NCBI GenBank assembly: GCA_030247855.1
Contig: JAPDRN010000180.1
Coordinates: forward strand, 1-60,202
DNA length: 60,202 bases
Direction of reading: 5' to 3'
DNA from: Knufia peltigerae
Lineage: Eukaryota; Ascomycota; Eurotiomycetes; Chaetothyriales; Trichomeriaceae
The notes under the pieces were generated by a model. That model was not told the DNA's origin. It saw only the letters and a list, made by a program, of their open reading frames with translations, and searched no databases. Of this stretch, positions 54,116-60,202 are shown piece by piece; the stretch's first letter is position 1, and the number at the start of each line of letters is the position of its first letter. The translations under genes and the position numbers were made by a program.

Positions 54116-56690
54116 GGTGAACGAATGGACGCAAGCTAACAAGCTTGCAACAAAAAGAGTGACTTGGTAAGCAGTAGGGCGTGGGAGGAGAGAACAAGCA
54201 ACAGCATGGGAAGCGGACGGAGAGAGTATATCAATTACCTCGACCTTCTCGAGCCATCCCCATCTCAATCGGGAGGTCTGTGGTCAGCCTGACGGAGCCA
54301 CCAGAACGCATGCAAGCCACGAGCGTTTGAGAGTTCGGACGCCGACATGGTACGCAGTGATGGTACAGTCTTCTGGTGGACTTGTGTCTCAGTTTAGCCC
54401 AGTGGAGAGTAGACAAACATCGAGCGCGTCTGGGTAAGAGAACGAGCTCCTGAGCGAGGTGTGGTCTCCGGAGCTCATCCGTGTAATGTAGAGGTAATCT
54501 TTGAATACGACGTCCAAGCCAGCCACACCACCGTGGAGCGGACATGACAAGACGGTCGTAGGGGAAGCATAGGCGAGGCCACATCCCAGGGACTAAAATG
54601 TTAAAGCGTGTCAAGCGCAGCGAAGCAATCACGAAGCTTTCAGCCTTTCAGGGGCATCGAGGATGGAATAGGAATAAAGCGAGATGTGGTGGAGTCTGGA
54701 TTGTCGCTACCTGTTGCGCCGGTGGAAATTAGATATGAGCTTATGATTCTTGAGCTGCTTGGGACGGGTAGAGAGGAGGACCAGAGCCAATAGTAACCAA
54801 GATGACACTCCGTACGGAGTTAGATACCGAAGTCGAAGCGAGAGTCGAAACAGGGGCAAGAGGACGACGGCGGATGGATCAAATAAGGAGTCAGGGAGGA
54901 TTGGTTGATGCGAGATGATGATGTGAGGCTTTGGGTGATCAGGCTAGACGCGAACAGACAAAAAAAAGAAATTTCGAATACGACTTTGTTGAGATGAGAT
55001 ATTGATGATAATTACGAAATAGCAGAGGATGATACGGAATCATGGCTAATGAGCAATGTCATTGATTAGGATGACGATGAGAACAAACCACACACCAAAA
55101 AAATGAACAAAAGATAGAGCATTTCTAGTGGGGGAAAATACTCCTAGGCGCAGGTATTGTGCGGATACGAGGCGCAGGCAGAATACCGTCTACCAAACAC
55201 CATGGGAATAATTGTACGGAGACGCGTTGGGCACAGCATGTATTCGTGTCACTGTCACTATCACTGTCACTCAATCCGTACCTCCCGTGGTACCTTGTTA
55301 CTTTGTAACACCCCATACCAACTACTGGCGCATTGTGTACTCCGTACAGATCCTTGACCTGTCTCCCTTCATGGCTGCTCCCGCCCAGTGACACCTTCAA
55401 GATCTGGAGGCCACTGCCACCATCACTCGAATATGAGCACGGGCTATTCTTGTGTCACTCCCAACGCTCAAAGCAAACGTCATTTTGACCTGTTCCATCT
55501 CAACTACAGAGTACAGCCATCAATCCTTCAAAATCGACCAGTCTCCCAATTCCCTCGACACGAACAAGTAATCAAACCCTTCCCGCTGTCCCATCTTTGA
55601 ATACCATACGGAGTACCTTACGTAACTATTGTGTGCAGACGCGTCTGGGTTTTCGCCCTCGAGTGGAAACCGCCTTTGACTCGAATAGCTTGACGATGCT
55701 TATTTTACGAAAAGGTACGGAGAATAATACGGATGCTTCATCTCCACCACGCAGCCTTCCGGGCGCTATTGCAACCCCTGGCCCTTTTAGAGCCCGCCGT
55801 GTCTACTTCGGGAGCATGTAGGCATCCGCACATGGGTCCCAGGCGATCTCGAACAAAGATCCTTCCCGCCGACGCGGAAAAGGATGCCATTCATGATACT
55901 GACCACTATGAAACATACACACAGGGACTTTGCCATGAGATTGTGAGGGTGCTGAGCACGCCGAACAATAGACTCGAAGTCGTAAACTACACGTGCAGGA
56001 GTCCTCTGGCAGATCAACCAATGCCACGCGAGGAGAAGCTTGACAGCAGCACGACTTACTCCGTATTTCTACCTACGACTCGTATTCTCTACATACGAGA
56101 TGACCCGCTCGCCGCCATCAACAGCCGATTCTCCGTGCTCTGGCCAAACCCTTTCCCAGCGGACGTGATGATGAGCCGCTAAATCTTTCAGGGCCTTGAG
56201 GGTTACCGCCCCAAAGCGAGGAGGAAGCCAATCAAAGTCGGTTCATATCGAGCGATTCCCCTTTTCGTCTCCATCCAATTTCGCCTTTCCTACCACTCCA
56301 TGATGCTTCGTTTGCTTGACTTCGGACAAGCATTTTTACAAGTGCTCTCCTTGGGATCCTCGGACTTGGGTGAGAGATCTGACTCGACCCCATCAAGGCG
56401 ACCGCACGGCTGGAAATTGGATGATCATTTTCCACTTCAGGGCAGGGGAAAACGTGGTGAGAAGGAAGTCAAGCGAGTCGGACGAGTTGGGCTCTGTCGA
56501 AATTACTCTCTGCTTCCGATCCTGTCTCGTTCTCTCTTGATAGGCACCTTCATCGTCTCCCTCAGCTTGCTGATACCTATTGTGGTCAACCTTGAAAGTT
56601 GTTTATGATGGAGATTGTGCGTTGAGATCATCCTTGGGTAGATGGAAAACCTCGCACGGGTTTGTGATTCTATGCATTCAATATGTATGC
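54116..56690. other. Laccase upstream region and gene desert
   Basis: No gene is supported in 2.6 kb, although open frames of up to 149 codons occur (for example 55733-56182), none with a recognisable domain. Features are the perfect palindrome ACTCCGTACGGAGT at 54807-54820 and a cluster of the intergenic 9-mer TACGGAGTA/TACAGAGTA (55338, 55505, 55607, 56057). Confidence 0.5.
54807..54820. repeat. 14-bp perfect palindrome ACTCCGTACGGAGT
   Basis: Two inverted copies of the core TACGGAGT fused at the TA, about 690 bp upstream of the laccase start codon. It is the only head-to-head arrangement of this motif found in the window. Confidence 0.9.
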
Positions 56691-56940
56691 CAGTATTGTG
56701 CTTTGCAAAATTCCGTAAAAACCTTAGATTCTTACAATATGCGCAACACTCGACACTTCGAACCGACCAAATGTGATAACATGGGATCCTGCAACAACAA
56801 CAACCCTTCTATTTCATGATATCTCCGTATAGATCTAGTACGCAGAATTCGATTTTCTATTTATCTATATCAGTATTACTAGTTATGGAGGTGTACTTAG
56901 TGTATTATGCTTTGCAAAATTCCGTAAAAACCTTATTTTT
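56690..56940 (+). repeat. Second copy of the dispersed repeat seen at 18.0-18.2 kb
   Basis: About 210 bp align with 18030-18235 (shared CTTACAATATG, CACTTCGAACCGAC, ATGGGATC, ATGATATCTC, CGATTTTCTATT-like blocks). The first about 35 bp recur at 56900-56935 (TGCTTTGCAAAATTCCGTAA), so the unit is partly tandem, or an LTR-like direct repeat. It lies directly at the left edge of the AT-rich block. Confidence 0.7.
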
Positions 56941-56999
56941 TGCAAGTTGTATGAAATCTGCACACCGCCATATGGCCTGTATTAATAAACTTATCCTGT

Positions 57000-59900
57000 A
57001 GCCGTAATAGCCCTAAATAACACTATAATTTACTGCAATATATTGTAACTACATATAAACATGATATCGAATCGTACAAGGCGCACAATAACTCCATCCT
57101 GTTGACTCCAGGAGTCATTGGTCTCCTAATTACTCCGCGAGACCCTTGTTACTTATAATGCTCGTATGAAGCGTAAAAGCGACGGCGATAGCCTTGCAAT
57201 AAGGGCTAATAAAGTAAGTTTAAAGCGTCGCGCTGTGTCTCTAAGCCCTTATCCCTCTCAAATAGTTAGTCCTAACCTGTCGAAGTCATTAGAGTTACTA
57301 GAGTTACCGCTAAGACTAAGTATTAAGGAGAACATTATATTATAAGCATAGGAAGTATTAAATCTTCTTAATGAGAATAATAAAGTTTTATCTATATCTA
57401 GTAATACTAAAGAAAATAATAAAGAGAAGAAAGAGATATTAATGTAAGTCTCTCTATTAGTGTAACCTAGTTATTAATTAAATACTTTACTACATACTAT
57501 AGAGAATAACTTAAGCCTAATTAATATAGACTTTATTAAATTAGTCTTTAAGATTAATAAACTTTTCTATAATATTACTATAGAAATCTTTATTAAGAAG
57601 GTTAAGATCCTTAGTATAGAAGTATTATATTAGGGTTTTAATATTATTAATACACTTCTTAAGTATAAAGGTTAACTTAAGTATTAATATAATGACTATA
57701 ATTAAAAGACTCATGAATTATAACTTCCTATCTTTAGGGGTAAGTTTATAATTAAATAAGGTAATAAAAGGCTTTATTCCTTAACTATAAAGACTTAGGA
57801 ATACTTTAAGAAGGCCTATTAAAAGTGATAAGAGCTTTATTATGCTTAAAAAGATAGTTATAAGAGTAGAACTAAATTTAGTGCATATTTAGCACTAGTA
57901 TACTTAATTATTAAGAAGCTAAAATGACGTTAACTAACTAGTTAATATAGTTTATTTAGTGAGAACATTTTAATATTATTATTATTTTATAATAATGTCT
58001 TCTTAATTCATTATCTTAACTTAATCTAAATACATTATTATTATAAGGAAAAGGCTAGAAATAAAAGGTTAAAGAGTAAGGTAATCTTTATAATATAATA
58101 ATAGCGAGAAAAAAAATAACTTTAGGCATAAAAAGAGACTGCCGCTAGAGTAAGCTTCCTTAATATCTTAAAGAGATATTATTATAAGTTAAAGAATTAT
58201 AAGAATTACTCTTATCTATATATTAATTATAGGGAATAGTATTTTTCTCTATTCACATTATTAGTTTAGCGTTAAAGTGATATAATTATAAAGAAGGCTC
58301 CTAGTGTGATAGTTAACTAAATACTAAATATAATTATAGTGACTCTTCTCTTAGAATAGAATAGAAATAAGAAACACTATAATACTATATATTAATCTTT
58401 ACCTATTTACTTACTAAACTATATATATTTATTTATGCTTAATATTGAAGAAATCCTATTAATAAGTTACTTAGTATAATTTTCTATACACACTTATTAA
58501 TCTCTATCATTAATAGCTACTACTGCTCTCATTAGGCCTTAATTAAGCCCTTTATAATGAGAGAGTAATAATAATTAGAATATATAGAAATACTTTAATT
58601 AGCTAGTGACTAAATATTCTATTTATATGTTTAAGTTACTAGAGATTAAGCTCTCTATTACAGATTATAGATAGAGCTTCTTTAATTTATAAATATATAT
58701 AGATAAATATTAAAAGGCTATAACTATTCTAACTAGTTTTATAACTAAAATTCATAATAACCTTAAGGAATTTACGTGTTTAGCTATAATAAGTGGAGAT
58801 AATTTTAATGATAGTATAAATAGATATTTAGTAAGTGTTATATTATTAGGGAATAGTAGTTAATAAGGCCTTATTATATAACTTAGTGTGATATAATTAT
58901 TTTATGTGTTACTATCTTACACTATACTTATTATAGTATATAGCCTAGCTAATTATAGTTAGCGTAATTATGTGATAGCTATATTTATAGAACCTTAAGA
59001 ATAAATAGATTAAGGTATATAGACTAGGCTTATTATTATAGAATAAGATATTTATAGTCCCTTCTTTTTTTATTTATTCTCTACTAATTACTATGCCTTA
59101 TTAAATATAGCTATATCTATAGAAGTAATTATAAGCTATCTTAACCTTATAGACACTAGCTATTACTAAATAAATAAAGGTATTAAAGTTATTCTTATAA
59201 TAATAGCCTAGTTCTCTATTCTTTCGTATTTATTCCTTTAACTTATAAAATAATATCTTAATTAGATTAAGCTCTAAAGTATATAGAGATAAGTACTTAA
59301 GAATAACACTCTACTTCTTACATATTCGCTTAACTCTATCAAATTAGTGAATAGTTATATTATCTATAATTAAGATAGAATAATCTCCTAAGAAGGGATT
59401 TATCTTGTTAAGCACTCCTTAGAGAAATGTTTTAAATTATTTAGTATTAAAAGAGCCTTAATAGACTTTATAAGTGAGCTATTTATTTATTATTATTATA
59501 AGTAAAATGCTTTAACTAGTAGATTAATTACTTAGTAGTTATACTTAGTATAGAGTATTATAAACTAATTAGCTAAACTTTCTATTTATAGTTCTATTAT
59601 TTATAGCGCTTTTATTAAGTGTTACTAGCTAGTTACTAGTGTAATTAGCTATCTATACTATATAGAAAGTAATAAGTTTATTATCTTACCTAGTATTAAC
59701 TCTAGTTACTTATTTATATATAATATTTATAGAGTTAAGTACTTAGGAGACTATTAATATATAAGCATTAATACTAAACTCATTACGAAGAAAATCGCAG
59801 CACTTATTTAGCTATACTATTAACTAATTTAGCATAAAATTATAAAGTCTTTTCATTATAGTATAATGAATTAACTTTAAATAATCTTTAATAAGTGCTA

Positions 59901-60150
59901 TATTATTTGTTTTAATGTCTTAATAGTGTAGATCCCGTTAAACTTTAGAAATATAGGCATTAGAAACCCCTTAAGCCTTTATAATGGCTGTGCCTTTCAC
60001 TCCTACCCAAAGTGTAATTAACACGGCCACTTTTACCGCAGGATTAAACTTTGGCTGTGACGGTATCATAACTACGTCTTTTTATATAGTAAAATTTAAA
60101 TACTTAGATAGAGAATTTGCTTCGAAGTAAGATTATCATATAATATTTAT
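57000..60150. mobile_element. AT-rich, RIP-like eroded transposon block
   Basis: Over about 3.1 kb the sequence becomes overwhelmingly A+T with TA steps everywhere and almost no CpG or long open frame, in sharp contrast to the rest of the window. This is the pattern left by repeat-induced point mutation (CpA to TpA on both strands). Short islands of normal composition remain at about 57100-57260 and 59970-60080. The right half contains the recognisable fossil of a Tc1/mariner transposase on the minus strand; the left half (57260-58900) is unassigned and may be a second element. Confidence 0.8.
59170..59990 (-). pseudogene. Degenerate Tc1/mariner-type DDE transposase
   Basis: Reading the minus strand through many stops, the family order survives. 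LVTLNKSAINNRT (about 59640-59590) corresponds to the first catalytic Asp region (D to N and E to K by G-to-A change). SILIIDNITIH (about 59385-59350) corresponds to the second catalytic Asp. YLSLYTLELNLIK followed by FYKLKE (about 59305-59235) corresponds to the third catalytic acidic region with E to K. All substitutions are of the transition type expected from RIP. It cannot encode an active enzyme. Ends and inverted repeats were not located, so the extent is approximate. Confidence 0.75.
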
Positions 60151-60202
60151 GAAATTATAGGGTGGTTGTTGAGAAATATGGCGTTGTGTTCTCACCGCTT
60201 TT

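Noticed and set aside
55733..56182. 149-codon plus-strand frame upstream of the repeat
   Set aside because: No domain, no supported start context, and it overlaps copies of the intergenic 9-mer.

Overview
The window is nuclear DNA of a filamentous ascomycete (Pezizomycotina), most likely Eurotiomycetes and possibly the black-yeast order Chaetothyriales. The evidence is: genes split by many 47-57 nt GT-AG introns with CTAAC/CTGAC-type branch sites; two Zn2Cys6 regulators; a Dal5-type permease, a fungal P450 and an ascomycete laccase; and a C-to-T-eroded (RIP-like) transposon block. The class-level placement is inference; nothing in the sequence is diagnostic for a genus. I assembled 19 spliced or single-exon protein genes plus one short probable gene and one tRNA. 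Every spliced model below was checked for an open joined frame.

Layout. 0.6-8.6 kb: a possible small catabolic group comprising a DUF1479 dioxygenase-like protein, a divergent MFS sugar porter, a Zn2Cys6 activator and a divergent short-chain dehydrogenase. 9.0-11.6 kb: a second, larger Zn2Cys6 factor. 11.6-18.7 kb: gene-poor; it holds only a small proteasome-chaperone-like gene, a tRNA-Asp gene and a cluster of palindromic repeats. 18.7-38.8 kb: the conserved core, with carnosine N-methyltransferase, an Hsp70-like ATPase, the ER Hsp70 LHS1 (ends KDEL), an NAD(P)-dependent reductase, an ER mannosidase-like ERAD protein (GH47 + PA), a conserved hypothetical, a zinc-cluster-less regulator and a CX5R phosphatase. 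41.4-54.1 kb: a more accessory, solute-handling and oxidative set, with a nine-exon hexose/polyol porter, a small hydrophilic protein, an allantoate-type permease, a P450 and a laccase. 54.1-60.2 kb: a gene desert with repeats, ending in about 3 kb of very AT-rich DNA that carries a decayed Tc1/mariner transposase.

Most striking observation. The tRNA-Asp(GUC) gene at 17.7-17.9 kb has the usual short intron after position 37, and also a second 49-nt insert inside the D-loop. That insert carries every hallmark of a spliceosomal intron: GTATGT donor, CTAAC branch site and ACAG acceptor. Removing both inserts gives a complete tRNA-Asp with invariant A14, G18-G19 and A21 restored and intact A and B boxes. 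An mRNA-type intron inside a Pol III tRNA gene would be very unusual.

Other points of interest: an 18-nt micro-exon followed by a GC-AG intron in the first sugar porter; a strongly over-represented intergenic 9-mer (TACGGAGTA and its CpG-decay form TACAGAGTA); a palindromic repeat family beside the tRNA and at the edge of the AT-rich block; and a histidine-rich insert in the carnosine methyltransferase.
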